Source: Bugula neritina
Lineage: Eukaryota; Bryozoa; Gymnolaemata; Cheilostomatida; Bugulidae
Length of the DNA stretch: 64,000 bases
Assembly: GCA_964035545.1 (NCBI GenBank)
Contig: OZ037768.1
Span: 10,930,741-10,994,740, forward strand
Reading direction: 5' to 3'
The notes under the pieces were generated by a model, which was not told the DNA's origin, made no database searches, and saw nothing but the letters and a program-made list of their open reading frames with translations. Position numbers and translations under genes: made by a program. Positions within the stretch are counted from its first letter, which is position 1, and each line of letters begins with the position of its first letter. Below are positions 1 through 13,978 of the stretch, in pieces.

Positions 1-192
1 ATTACTTTTGCATTCTACAAATTGTCAGTAGTGATGAGTAGAACACCAGCAATAAAAGAGATCCACCAAAACATTAAAACATTACAACATGTATGATTAT
101 AAAATAAAATACTACATAATATAATATATCGCAATATAATGCAGGTAATGGCCTATAATAGAGTATTAATAATACAGTTAAACTATACTCAC

Positions 193-3045
193 CGGTCTAT
201 GACTTCGAGCTGAATTAAGCTGCGAGTACCTAGTTGATATATCCTACAACACCAAAGGTGCATATTATTGTGTATGTCATGTTTATATACTGGACAGTTT
301 TACAAAAACAGATATAGTCAGCGATCTAAAATACTTCATGCTGTAGCTACGAGGTACTGTGCACGGGAACATAGTATTATAAAAATGTTGATACGTGGTT
401 AACAACTTTGTTTTAATATGCACAAGGCATTATCATTTTAGTAGAAAGTACTTTTTGTGCCAATCTCAAATGGAAATAAATTATCAAGCTGTTAGCTATA
501 CGGTAAAGAAGGAGCATTCAGGCTTGATGCATATAATATTAAAACAATAATTAATTAATTGTCAGTTGTCTAAAATATATATGTGGATAATATTTTTAAA
601 ATGTGAAATAGTTTAAAATGTGGCAAATTGCCATGGATAGAAAAAGTGTTAGTTCCCCTCTTAATTTTTTTTTCAATTAGTACAGTAATTCTTTCAAGCC
701 TTATCATATTTCTCGGACTGACACTTCAACTGAGAGTAGTAATGTAATATGCTGTCACCAGTGTGCTACATGTTGTGAAATTATAATCACATAAATATTT
801 TGCTTGTCCTTTGTTAATGTCAACATTAAGTTTGTTATACACATTATATAGAGTTAAACTGGACATCTCCAATGACAGGTAACACTACAAGCACGTATCG
901 CATTACATAGTATATATATGGCTTGCACCTGTTCTATGAAAGAGACAAAAGCGGTTTTACAATTTCATTAACTCATATAGTTTGTAAAGAAAACAAATGA
1001 TATAATTATGAAACTGCATATTTAAAAATACATTCAAATATTTTTTTAAGATAGCTGATTACCTAAACAAATGAACTAACCTTTAGTTGACACACTACCT
1101 AATTATCCACAAGTGCATTGCTGCGTGTAAAAATAAATTTATAATGATTATAGCCTAAATTAAGACTCGTGGCTCAAAGTACTCATAAATGTCTTAGTTG
1201 GTCAGATGCTTGTTTTGCAACTTGTTAAATTTCCTTAAAATGGAGTTAAAAGACTAGTTGTGGAGAAAGAATAGAAGCAACAGCAAGCAGTCTAAACACA
1301 GTTATATTTTTAATAACTCCAAGTTGGTTTTTGTCAGAGCAGCTGGTTACGAATTACTTGGCATGATAATAAGTTACATAGATGCATTATCGTGCTCGTC
1401 TTTAAAAGATGTTGAAGCATTCTGAGAACATTGCAAGCTTTTGTTGCATTACGCTAGTCTGTAAATAACAATTTTTAGCTATTCTATGCTTTCCTGTATT
1501 TTGTATGGCGCAGGCTTGTTTACAACTTTTTTGCTACAACAAAAAGCTAACTTTGAGATTACTATATAAATCCAACACTTCATGGCATTCAGTATTTAAT
1601 GATCAATACGTATTATAAGACACAACATAAATGACAGGCATGACTGTTAAAAAATAGTTATGGCAAAACCCTATCGGTCATTACACTTACAGAATCTGGG
1701 GATCGTGCTGTTAGAGGCAAAGACATCACTGTGCTTGGCCGTTTGTGGTACGATGAAGCTAAATTATGTCTTCTGTCTACAAAACATATTGCAATGATAA
1801 TTAATCAATATAAATTGCATAATATATCTCTAAGGACTCATTATTGCACTAAATCTAGTACCCAGCCAGCTCCATTGTGTGGTCAGACAGCGCAATAAGT
1901 CTACAGAGAGATGCAGTGGAGGTGAGACTCATAGAAGTGCTATTCTGGCAAACAGAGTTGCAGCTGCTATGTGCCAACCTTAGTATAACTTACAAGTTGT
2001 GTATGCAGCCCAAGTAGACTGACAAAAATAATTAATTAGCATTTGCAAAGTTATGCCAAATAATGCTTAAAAGTATCCCTATTATTAAAAAGTTTTAAGA
2101 ATTAAAATGACTTGTAAACACGTAATGTTAGCTTATATATGCCTATGTGTAAAATAAGCTTTTAGTGGAAAACTAGCCAAAGCAAATGAAATTTTAAAAA
2201 TTATTGTTAAAAATTTTAATACAGTATTCATTAATTATTAATAGATTGTACAAATCTTTCTTTACGCTGCATTTCTCACCTTCGACTGTCTCATGCTATG
2301 GAGCTTATTACTATAGTAGAGGAAAAAGTGAAAACACTGAAATAAAGTGATTGTATTGCACTTAGAAGCCATGCTCAAACAGATTCACTGACTAATTTCT
2401 TACCAACATGCTTTCATACTTTACTAGGCGGTCCACTTCAAAACCTAAGATAATGCTGTTAATAACTATTGGCTATATTACTAAAAATAATTAAAGCTGT
2501 TGCTCCAATCACAATCAAAAAGCAGCACCTGTATAGAAACTCATGTTGAACATTCTCAATGACTATCGTATGCCTCTTTCCTTTATGCTTTTCCGGTTAC
2601 TAGGGTCAATAATTCCAACTTCAAAGTAAACCATTTATATCCCACGTGCGAATTTGTGAGAACCATTTTATCAGAACCAGTCACAATGACTTAAATCATA
2701 ACTTAATTATTAATGTATATAAATTTGTTGTTTGCATAACATATTTCATACTTCTAAAATGATATTAAAAAGAGAATTTTTTGAAGGACTTTTACGTTAT
2801 GTGATGTCACATGCACCAACGCTGAAAATGAGTATTTTCCATACCGGGTTACAAAGCTAAGGACCTATGAGCAAGCTAGTAAGAGAGCCAAGCAAGAACT
2901 TACTATGACCAGTTCTGGTGCGGACTGCTGCCTGTCTGTGTATACTGCTCCTAGTACTGCTTGCACTAGAAGGCCTAGATCCATTAGCCGAGTCAGCCCT
3001 CGGTGTCTGATAGATGCTGCTGCTTAAAGTAGGCAGCCCCGCCAT
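193..3045 (-). CDS. 5' exons of a Ser/Arg-rich protein, unrecognised (partial, runs off left edge)
   Basis: Three exons join in phase on the minus strand: 3045-2904 (ATG, 47 codons plus one base, donor GTAAGT), 1758-1691 (phase-matched, donor GTAAGT) and a 27-nt candidate microexon 219-193 (acceptor CAG, donor GTGAGT). The first exon starts MAGLPTLSSS and is rich in Ser, Arg and Thr with no hydrophobic segment, so the N-terminus looks disordered and cytosolic or nuclear. The second exon continues in the same style (SYHKRPSTVMSLPLTAR) and the third adds LNSARSHRP. I recognise no family. The rest of the gene lies to the left of the window. Exon 1 is the surest part; the microexon rests on splice sites and an open phase only. 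Confidence 0.5.
220..1690. other. AT-rich putative intron, no feature seen
   Basis: This is AT-rich sequence between two putative minus-strand exons. No convincing extra exon, RNA or repeat was found. 1759-2903, the next putative intron, is equally featureless. Confidence 0.4.
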
Positions 3046-4446
3046 GCCAACGACTACTTAACTTCTGGGAAAATATAAATTTCTGCTTCTAGTTTTCATA
3101 ATGTCTTTTACAACTGGCACTAGCTGGCTCATTGAAGCTGTATGTCTAGAAAAATAATACTGAAATTAGTGCATTGAGTTAGCAGTTGCTATGTGGTTGT
3201 GGGTGATTAGGGGTTTACCTTCTATCTTTTGTCTCTTGCTAACTAAAGAATAGGCAGTAATTTATGTGTTGTAATACAAATATAAGAGAACAACGATTGC
3301 TATAATTCAATAATAATACTCGCTATTGAACTATAATCAATATATAGGGGTTGTTATGCTATCAAATCAGGCAGTATTACCTTTCATGTGTTTTAGAACA
3401 AAAAACAAAGGATCGAACAGTAATATACGATTAATTAAGTGGATTCAAGTGTGTGATTGCAGAAAGAATTTCCTTTTACAAGTAATAATAGCAGGTTAGG
3501 CTAATTAGAGATAAATGGTAACTGTGATTGAAGGTTGTTGCAGCTTGGAATATACCTAACAGACCATAATGATCACATACTTATGGTAACAGCCAACATA
3601 GCTAAAAATAGATTATTTTGTTTGAAATTCGTTGTACTGAAAGCATTGCATATCTATATCAATATACTTTGAGACGGAGATATTGAAAGATGAATTGAAA
3701 CTGATACAATTTGCCAGTCTTAGATCTGCATGTTAAGGTAATATGAAACTTTGCTAAAATAAATTAATGTAAATATAAATATATGTGAATATATTTATAT
3801 TCACATATATTTTAGCAAAGTTTTACATTATATCTTTAGATCGAAAACTGATAAATTGTATTAATTTTTAATTCATACTTTTAGAGGCACAGTAAAAAAA
3901 ATCGAAAAATATAGCTCCTGAGAATATGGAGAGGAATTAAAACAATAAAGTAAAGAAAACTTATTCCAAAGAGCATTAAAATGGCCTCAATGTGCAGAAG
4001 TTCTCCGCATATTAATGAAAATGCTACATTATCTCATAAATGAAGGCACAAAGTGGCCAGGCTTTAGAAATTATTTAAGTATTAAAATGATTTTTAAACC
4101 ATTCCTGTGTATTGGTGCACTGTCTGATGGGCAGACAATTTCAAAATAATAAATGCAAAATGAGTTAGTTACCAAAACTTTTGTTGTTTGTTGTTAGCTA
4201 TCAATGTTACAACTTACAGCATAAATCAATGCAGCTAAAGAAGTGGAGGAGAAAAGTTGGCTGTATTTTCACATCACTCATAGTTTTATTTTGCATGAAA
4301 ATGCACATAACTTTTAATTTATAGGCTGCATACTTGTTGAAGCTTGCATAAAAAACTCACTAAAGTTTATAGTTGCTATCCGTGTGAGAAACCCCAGGTG
4401 AGAAAGTATTTTGTTAGAAGGGGATAAGGACTTGTTTAGATGAAGC
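3046..4446. other. Intergenic AT-rich stretch with one hairpin
   Basis: No gene is seen. The only structure is a compound palindrome at 3746-3824: outer arms AACTTTGCTAAAAT and its complement enclose inner arms ATATATGTGAATATA and its complement. It has the look of a small MITE or foldback remnant. Confidence 0.4.
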
Positions 4447-4580
4447 ACATAAGCAATTATGACTGGATGCTCTTCCTAACATCACCAATGGCCTTTGCGG
4501 GGGGGGGGGGGGGGGCTCGACCCCATGACCTCGTGTTTACTAGGCAAATGCTCTAACCCCTAGACCACAGCTGCTCTCTC
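4447..4580 (-). repeat. tRNA-derived SINE-like element, family S1 copy a
   Basis: Read on the minus strand it opens with a tRNA-like head: an A-box-like TGGTCTAGGGGTTAGAGC, then a B-box-like GGGTCGAGCCCC. A body follows that recurs at 30892-31014 (GGCCATTGG, GTTAGGAA, ATCCAGTCAT). A run of about 17 G/C bases at 4500-4516 interrupts it just after the B box. There is no clean cloverleaf, so this is a SINE head and not a tRNA gene. Confidence 0.7.
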
Positions 4581-4804
4581 TAATTGTTAAAGCTTGCATA
4601 TATAAAAAATAAATACCCTCCTGACAATAAACTTAATACTCTAGTTTGAGATGTCGGCAACATCAGTGCTGATATACAATACTTGTTGGTGATCATTGAT
4701 GTCTCTCTTGTAGAACAGCATTATATGTGGTATAGTCATAAAATTGCGTGTATGGTTACTAAGTACTTAGACTTTTCATTCGATGCTTTCTGAGTTATAA
4801 CATT

Positions 4805-7800
4805 TCATCTGGTAGCTAAGAATATTTTAACTAGAATAAGTATGTGTTTTATTAGTAAAAGTATATAACACTAATAGAATAATTAGTAAAGAACTGATTT
4901 CAATTTCACTAGTAAACTTAATATAAATGTGTTAACATGTAATTTATTTATATATCTTGTACTGAAGCAACACGATGATTCAAGAGTTTGAGTATATTTC
5001 AAAGCCCCATGAACAGTGAAGTTTTGCTATATAACAATGATTCCCTTACACCTGTATCTTATCTACTCATTATACATCATAGTAGGAAACAGAGTGATGA
5101 CTGAGCTGGATAATATATGTAGCAATTCAAGTTGAAGATAGCTTTTCACAAGGTTTATTATATTATTATATAAAGATGCATCATAGATGTAGCTATAAGA
5201 GTTTTTCTTTTCAAATACAACCAAGAACAATTTAAGAAGAAATTAGTGTACCACAACTCTTTACTGCATTTAAATCTAGACATTTTAATCTTCTATTATT
5301 ACAATAATTTATTAAATATGTTGTTAAAACAGCAAAGCGAAATATTCAAAAAATGTTCAATAATGAGTGATGACATAACGAGTGACGCAACGATGCCTTA
5401 ATTGCTCGTTTACTGAGTTAACAAAGTTGAGGTTTATTGCTGCAACTATATGTAAACGATTTATGATTTTTATGCATCTTTTGATCATAAAGTCAAATAT
5501 GTTTCTGCTTCTATTTATCTGTTTGATTAACCTGCTGGTATCCACTCACCTGGCAGTGAAGTTGTATTGGTAAGTTTTATTATTTTATAAATATAATATC
5601 AAGTTAGATAATTTTCTGTTATCATTATTATTATCATTTGACAATTTTATACATGTAATGTTTTTGCTTCAATTTTATTAAAATTTTGCTGTAATTCATC
5701 ATTGGAAAATATTTACCTAATGGAATATGATAATTATTTGTTACAGTCAATGGGAGGTAATATTTTATAATTTCATTATACTTGGACTAGTCTTTAAAGA
5801 GTATTCTCCGCTAAAACCAAAAGCTCTTTGCAGTCAAAGGTAAGATGTTGGTAGTTCAATCATAAAATGGGATATTAAAACTTTCTACAGATTTAACACA
5901 GTGTAATGCAGCATTTCACATGTTTAAATAGTGGTTTGAATTATTGAATTTTTGTTTGGTGACAGCAAGGACAAAAAGGAGAAGGGTTTAAAGAAGGCGG
6001 AGTCACTTTCAGCGCACACCCCATTATATTCTTGTGAAATTGCATCAAAAAATGTCAAAGCTGTTGTGAAACCAATCAAAACTCAGGTGCATCAAGAACT
6101 AGGCTCAAGCACAACCAATGAAGTTAAAAACCAGATAATTGTGATAGATGAGAATTGGCCCTGGAATGAGTGTGGATGTGCAGGTGCCTGCTGGCATGGG
6201 AGGTCCAGTGCTAACATACCAATTTCTCTTCCTCCGCATCCCACAGAGGAGTTAGAACCAGAAAAAACTCCGTGTCACACCAGAAACCCGGCTCCTTTGT
6301 CGAATCAACCCTCAAAGCCAATAATGCTAGAAGACTTCCTGAAAAAGTTTGAAGGGAGTGGGGCTCGACCAAAAACTCACAAGCTTCACCTTCGCCCGGA
6401 AGTTATTCTTCGTAAGTTAAATTAGCTATCCACCTACTTTTTTCAATTTATAACCTTGTTGTTGACTTGAAAAATTTTTGGTGTCAATTTAAATACTACC
6501 TTTAGTATAAGTTTCCACATAAAATCATTTGTAATGCAATGTTATAGCAAACACTGATACAGAACTCTACAAGAAAGTGAAAGGCAATAAAGATTTCATG
6601 AAAGAGATAAAACAAGCCACTCCCACTAAACTTAGACCAGCAAAGAAAGAAATGCAAGACCTACGTATTTCAGGGGAGAAAGTGGAAGTGGACTCGTCAC
6701 TGCTTGCCACTAAAAATCTCAAGGATTGCAAAGGTACAATATATGTTCCGTTCGTTGAGCAGTTTCTTAGCTTTGCAAAGAAGAATAACAATTTTGATTT
6801 TATGTAATAGAAAGACCTCACATTTGAAATTAAACTACTGTGATGTCATTATAATAGATGAGATGGCAAAAGAGCTTTTGCCACAGTCTGCTACACAAAA
6901 TAGAAAAGATGCTGAAAGAAAGAACAGATCTGGGAGACAAAGCTTTGCCCAGAACCACAAGTCTGATGAGGGACAACTTCCAATACTTCCCAATATGTCT
7001 GGTAAATATTAAAGCTAAGAAAATAATTACACAGAAACAAAATTTGAAGTAGTTTGAAATATTAAATAAAGAAAAATGTGATTCTGAAAACTTTTCATAT
7101 TTTAATCAATATCTAAAATATTACCGTGAAAGTGTTGATCCACAATTAAACCCCTCCGTTATTTTCATCCACACAAATTTGGAAAATTTTAATAGCCACT
7201 GCTGACTAACATTACAATTAATTTAATATAAGAAAACAAGCTTTTTACTCACTATAAATAAGGAAGCAGTTGATGGGTTACCACAAATAAAATATTAGTG
7301 TTCAACTAGCTGCAACACATTTGATATATTTTGCAACAGAACTTTTACTGGCCGGTGGAGACTCACTCAACTCTCCTCTCAACAGTGTCAGACAAGCAGT
7401 TAAGAAGGCCCAACCACTCACTTCGGTTGGATCATCTATTGAAGCACATAATGGTCAGTATATACAATGTAACTTGATTCAGCTAAAAGTTTTATTATAA
7501 AAACTTTACTTCCTGATAAATAGAGTGAAATATTAGAACAATCAGTGAGAAGTTGGATACAAAGACCGGAGTTATAATAACCATTGATAATTTTGACTAA
7601 TACTCCAAAGGGACTCTAAAGTTCCATCAACAGAAATCAAGCTGATATTTTATTCGGAAGCCTTTGTCATTGATATTAAAAAACATTGCAAATGAAGTTG
7701 TACTTAGCAAGACGTAATATGTCCATTAAATAGAATAAAACCAAAAAGAAATCAGTAAAAATATTAATTACTATATGTCAAAAGAAATGCTATATTTTGT

Positions 7801-8700
7801 AGAGTTTGAATCAGTTCAAGAACCGGTCACACCCCAGAGCCGGAGAAATCGACTTTTAAAGTTTTTCTGTTGCTGTGTTCAGAGCAATGATTAAGGTTAG
7901 AGCTCAATTTAAATAGAATTTCTAAGAAATTTCAGTTTATTTTGATTTAGAATCTGTTATATGTCATATCAGACTCTTGCATCATTGCAAACCTGTTTCT
8001 TGTTAAAATTCTTATTTGTCTTCTTATTTCATACTCAATTTGTTCACTTTAGTGTATGTTTCTGTTTATTATTTAGATATTCTACACAAACCATCCCATA
8101 CTACAGCTAATACTATCTGATGTGTAGATGAACTGCTCAGTCAACAGATGCTTATAACTTCCTCTGGAAATTTCTCTATGGCGTTATAATAGAATCATCT
8201 TTGTCTCTTTCTCTATTCCACCACTTAGCTGCTAGAGACCAAAGCATGCAAATATACATGCAGTGTTATATACTTTATTGAAGTTCATCTATAAGCCTAT
8301 TTTGTTTACGATCTCTTCTATAGTAAAATTTAAATTATTTTCTTTTTTGTGAACCATTTATTTTTTGTCATTATGTAGGTCAACTAACAAATTAATGAAT
8401 AATTGCAGCGTATTAATAACTTTAATGACCATTTAGAGTATATGAATAAATTTGGGTTACTATACACTAATTTTTTTTTGGAATAACTGACATCTCTACT
8501 TTGTGAGTATTTATAGTTCAAAAAATATATTATTAAATAAAATATATTCAATTTATCAAACATGATCATTTATATACTGTATCTGCTATACAAATAGTTA
8601 CCTACATGTATATTTGAAAACCAAATTACTACTCATAAATGATTCCTAAACAATAATTACACAAACATTTATTACTTTTACTTCCAGCAAACACATGCAT
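4805..8700 (+). repeat. Segmental duplication, copy A (partner 31440-35150)
   Basis: Exons, introns and flanks of the 7-exon gene at 5463-7894 align with 31440-35150. Homology starts near a shared GTGTTTTATTA-type stretch at about 4840 and 31475. It ends just after the shared CAAACACAT at about 8690 and 35140. Introns are still readily alignable by eye, with small indels, which points to a fairly recent event. The copies are in direct orientation about 26.6 kb apart. Confidence 0.85.
5463..7894 (+). CDS. Unrecognised two-hydrophobic-segment membrane protein, 393 aa, 7 exons (paralog A)
   Basis: Exons 5463-5569, 5747-5839, 5966-6411, 6548-6733, 6858-7001, 7340-7453 and 7803-7894 sum to 1182 nt, with every junction GT-AG and in phase (393 codons plus TAA). 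I see two hydrophobic stretches, residues ~13-33 (MFLLLFICLINLL) and ~40-54 (VIFYNFIILGLVF). A Lys-rich segment follows, then a conserved core with WPWNECGCAGACWHGR at 131-146, a Pro-rich stretch, LEDFLKKFEG, a long polar region, and an end in FFCCCVQSND. Triple Cys next to a basic/aromatic stretch suggests palmitoylation (inference). I chose ATG 5463 because the in-frame ATG at 5382 is cut off by a stop in paralog B. I know no matching family. If it is membrane-tethered, most of it is probably cytoplasmic. Confidence 0.85.
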
Positions 8701-9332
8701 CTCCCTTGTCTGCTTTAAATAATCTCATAGAATATATCATATTATTTATAACCACACATACCTACATCATACCCTACATTCCTTCCATTTTTTATCTAGA
8801 GTTGTGTTCTCTCTGCATAGAAAGATGAACTGCTGTTAATATAAATTGTTAGCTGGATATTATCTGAAACTATATTATTAAAAAAACTAATCATCATGTA
8901 ATAAATTAACAAACATGATTACTTCTAATAAACACAATAATATTTAGCCTAAAGGATCAGTTGGGTAATTTAGTCTAATGTCACGTGGGGAGATATAGTA
9001 TGTTCCACACTAATTTTCTGTCACAAACAATTCGTGAGATTCGCAGAAAATACAATAAATAACTACGCAACAGTAAAAGCTGTAGCAAATGCTAACCCTG
9101 GCTCAATATAAGTTGACCAATAGAGTCTTCCTTATAGAAATTGCAGTTGCTTCAGAAGTTCTACCTCAACTGAGGTAATAAACCTCATCCATATGACAAT
9201 AAAGCCACAGAGTCTCAACTGAGTTCAATAACGGAGAATTAGAGAAGAGAAGAAATTTTTTAACTTTAGCTGTCAGTTTAGTCAACAAAAAGCCTAAGTT
9301 GTTAAGTTGCCACTGTTAGTCTAACACACGTT
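7895..9332. other. 3' flank of paralog A and featureless AT-rich sequence
   Basis: The first ~800 bases belong to the segmental duplication (3' flank, possibly UTR). About 8700-9330 shows no gene, no repeat shared elsewhere in the window and no strong structure. Confidence 0.4.
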
Positions 9333-9333
9333 A

Positions 9334-9427
9334 TTTCAGATCATCAGCTCACCGAGGAAGCTAGCTTGTCCGCATTCTCATAGCTGCAGAGATGGAGCGT
9401 ACTTGTAATAATGTATAAATACACTCT
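9334..9427 (+). repeat. Dispersed repeat R1, copy a (partner 30615-30708)
   Basis: About 94 bp are shared with 30615-30708, including GTCCGCATTCTCATAGCTGC and AATAATGTATAAATACACTC. It is GC-richer than its surroundings and contains a TATA-like core. It may be part of an LTR or SINE. It sits directly before the lectin pseudogene's first exon. Confidence 0.6.
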
Positions 9428-9432
9428 TTCAG

Positions 9433-11024
<1,592 letters not shown>

Positions 11025-11126
11025 AAAGTTCTATATTGACTATGTAATAAGTATAAAGTAAAACTTCTGCTATATAGATTCTTACTTGCTTAAAAATTTA
11101 TGTTTTTTATAATCTATTATGCTTTG

Positions 11127-11270
<144 letters not shown>

Positions 11271-11484
11271 GTAATGGATTTTCATTCTCTATTAGTTCTG
11301 AAATAACTGCATGCGTCAGTATTATAATTACTGATGCGTATCGTTTTGAATGCTGTAATTGTAGTAAGCTAGCTTGCTATTGCCTAAGTATTGTGACTAC
11401 TGTTAAAGCTTTCAGCATAATGTAATTTTGCTGAAATACGCATTCCAGAGTTATTTTCTTTTATTTCTTGTGTGTTAATATTGA

Positions 11485-11701
11485 TGTTGGAAATTTGTGG
11501 TCCGAGATTCGGAGCTTCCGAATTTCGGACCACAAAGGATCTTTTGTATATGCATGTCTTTGTTCTCTGTGTATAAAAGCAGGCGAGTTTCAGTGGATAT
11601 TCCGTCTACTACTGGAGCTCGCCTGGGTAAGATCTATCTACATTTATTACAATAAATATTTTGAGCACTACTACTTCAACACTTCTTGTTCTTACACTAC
11701 A
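11485..11701 (+). mobile_element. Candidate solo LTR (~217 bp) with a near-perfect hairpin
   Basis: The segment starts TGTTGG and ends CTACA. A 20-bp inverted repeat with a 3-nt loop lies at 11494-11536 (one mismatch). A TATA-like GTATAAAAGC sits near 11571 and an AATAAA near 11651, 50 bp before the proposed end. That order resembles U3-R-U5 of a small LTR. No target-site duplication is visible and no internal retroelement gene is present, so this is tentative. Confidence 0.4.

Positions 11702-11702
<1 letters not shown>

Positions 11703-11769
<67 letters not shown>
11703..11769. repeat. (AT)n microsatellite
   Basis: This is a pure AT dinucleotide tract of about 65 bp directly abutting the candidate solo LTR. 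Confidence 0.97.
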
Positions 11770-11771
<2 letters not shown>

Positions 11772-11773
11772 CA

Positions 11774-12066
11774 TGATATCATATAGTTATTTGATACTAG
11801 ACAATCTGATTGACATGGTATGGGTGGCTGGTTACTACTAACATTATACAGGAGGGCATTTTAATCAGGTACATGGGTGAGATAAAGTTTTCTAGCATTT
11901 TGTAGCATGCTATAGCAATGGGTAGTATTTTCAAGGATATTTTAGCACCATAACATAGTGTGTTCTGCCATGAGCTGTAGCACTACATAGCTTTATTTAG
12001 CATGTTTTATTCTTTTCAAAAATTTTAAGTTAAACTTTGTCTCAATTAATTGACTTTCAGATAAAA
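11774..12066 (+). repeat. Dispersed repeat R2, copy a (partner 28332-28641)
   Basis: About 290 bp align with 28332-28641 in the same orientation. Shared stretches include GTGGCTGGTTACTA, GTAGCATGCTATAGCAATG and TGTAGCACTACATAGCTTTA. It has no coding potential, and its class is unknown. Confidence 0.75.
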
Positions 12067-12307
12067 TTGTGTATATCTATTACAATAATCCTGCTATATT
12101 TCCTTAAGTAGCCACTCCAAAGCTGTTTTCAGTATTACATAATTCAATTTTCAGTGTATGCCTTTATGCAACTAATAATAAAAGATCTAATAAATCAACA
12201 TTCAGAAGTATAAGTTAATAATGGGTATTAAACAAGTAATTTATCATGGGGAGTGTGACAATTATTTACACAAAAACATAACAATAAACAAAGTAAAATT
12301 GTAACAA

Positions 12308-13675
12308 CCTGTCAAAGACTGGCATGGTGACAATAATGACATAATGTAGTTTCTCTCTGTAACAATTGATCAGCACACACCTGCCTGCATTTTGTCACTT
12401 GTACACCAAGCTGCTCTGCTTTCATTAAAGATGGTGGCAGCACCCCAACCTTCAGAGGGCGTATAATGTAGCTGCAACATTTACCGCCCATGCTATGACA
12501 AAAATATACTTTCAAATATTGCTTTATTATTTATTAAAAGGATGAAAAACTGTAAAAAGTTTGTATAAATTACAAATGTTTTTGCTTTAGTTAGCTGGCC
12601 AGTTTGCAATAACTAGCCATACTATCATGTTAAGTAACTGCAATGATTAGGAAATTATACAATGATGATTTTACTAACATTTAGTTGGGAAAGATAAAAG
12701 TTCAGAAGACTCTGGCATTAAAACAGCAGCAGCAGTTTTGTCAGCATTTTGATTTGTAGAAGCAGCTTTTATTGTCTGCAAATGGCTTAGCATTTCTTGC
12801 TGAAAGTTGTCACAATCTGTGATGTCATTTCCACATTGAATCTTTACGATCTCCCTCATGGCTTGACTACCCAATCGAAGGACAGACTCAAGTTTGTCAT
12901 GGTTCGATGTTTGGGAGCCATTACTGCGGCTCAACAAGTATACTTGGTCTTGACGTTTCTTTCTAATGGGCAAGTCAATTTTTGTAGATACTATCCAACT
13001 TTTTCCTTCATTATTGTGAAATAAATTTACTAAAACAAAACGTGATAACTAAATTAAAACTCTATTGTCGCACTACCAATTTAAAAAACATGGTCATTAC
13101 ATCAAAATGATGCCGCATCAGTTATGAAAGGTGCAAGTATAGAGATAATTAGCGGCTGCTAAGGTTTTGGTTCTTGTCATTATAAAACTATTCACCTATT
13201 TTACTAAAACTGTGACAGACTTTCTGACTGCCCTCATAAGATACTTAAGGAGTTTTACTATGCTTTAGCTGATCCATCTGAATGTATATCTAGAATGTTA
13301 GGTATAGGTAAGTACTTAGAATACTAAACTGCTTAAACATCTGTTTTGTCTTGAAGACAAAAATCTAGGATAAATGTTGAAACGGTTTAAAACTTTTAAA
13401 AAGCGGGCTAACTGGTAAAAAAACTATTTACATTCATGTGACCTTGACATCATTATTGTTATAGCTGCTCTTGCTGTGCAATTCCTGACGATGTCATTTG
13501 CAAATTCTGTCTCAGTGCTGTTGTAATGTATTACATCAGCACAGTCCTCCACACAGACAGAGTGATCTTTCAGTTCTTTTTCTAGCAAATTCCTCAGTTC
13601 TTTACTAGTTGAATCCGAGCTGTGAACTACTGATACGTAGTCAAAGTTAGGTTTAGCTGCCGGCTCTGCTATAGC
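12308..13675 (-). pseudogene. Copied receptor exons 5-7 (Venus-flytrap module), decayed
   Basis: Three blocks match exons 5, 6 and 7 of the intact receptor at 17376-27524. Block 13675-13432 has AIAEPAAKPNFDYVSV against AIAELAVKLNFDYVSV and keeps the same phases. Block 13029-12675 has KLESVLRLG...CGNDI against KLESVLQLQ...CGNDI. Block ~12480-12308 keeps a Trp-Cys segment and a distorted VTMPVFDR-type end. Exon 6' reaches an in-frame stop, and exon 7' needs at least one frameshift. Directly upstream on the same strand are tyrosine-phosphatase exons with no counterpart in the intact receptor. I read it as a partial tandem duplicate that lost function. Confidence 0.75.
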
Positions 13676-13978
13676 CTATGGAATTATAATAAACATTACC
13701 TTTTTTATTATAATTTGTCATTATTTAATACTGATTTATTGTTTATAATTACATCTAAAAGCACGATGACTTTTCATTCTTAAGCAAATTAGCTAGGAGT
13801 TCAACTAGAATATCACTGTGCTATAGGCATACAAATTTAAATTATATTAAAAAACCGTACTGAAAATCAGATATGCTTGCTTCCAATTATCTCATTCTAT
13901 CCTATTTACATATTTCATAAGAATAATATTTTTCTTCTTGTCGTACTGAAGTGTGTACCGTGCAAATGATATGTGTAC

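Noticed and set aside
12674-12973. Intact second receptor gene
   Set aside because: The 99-codon ORF is one copied exon; the next exon needs a frameshift and no membrane or signal exons accompany it.
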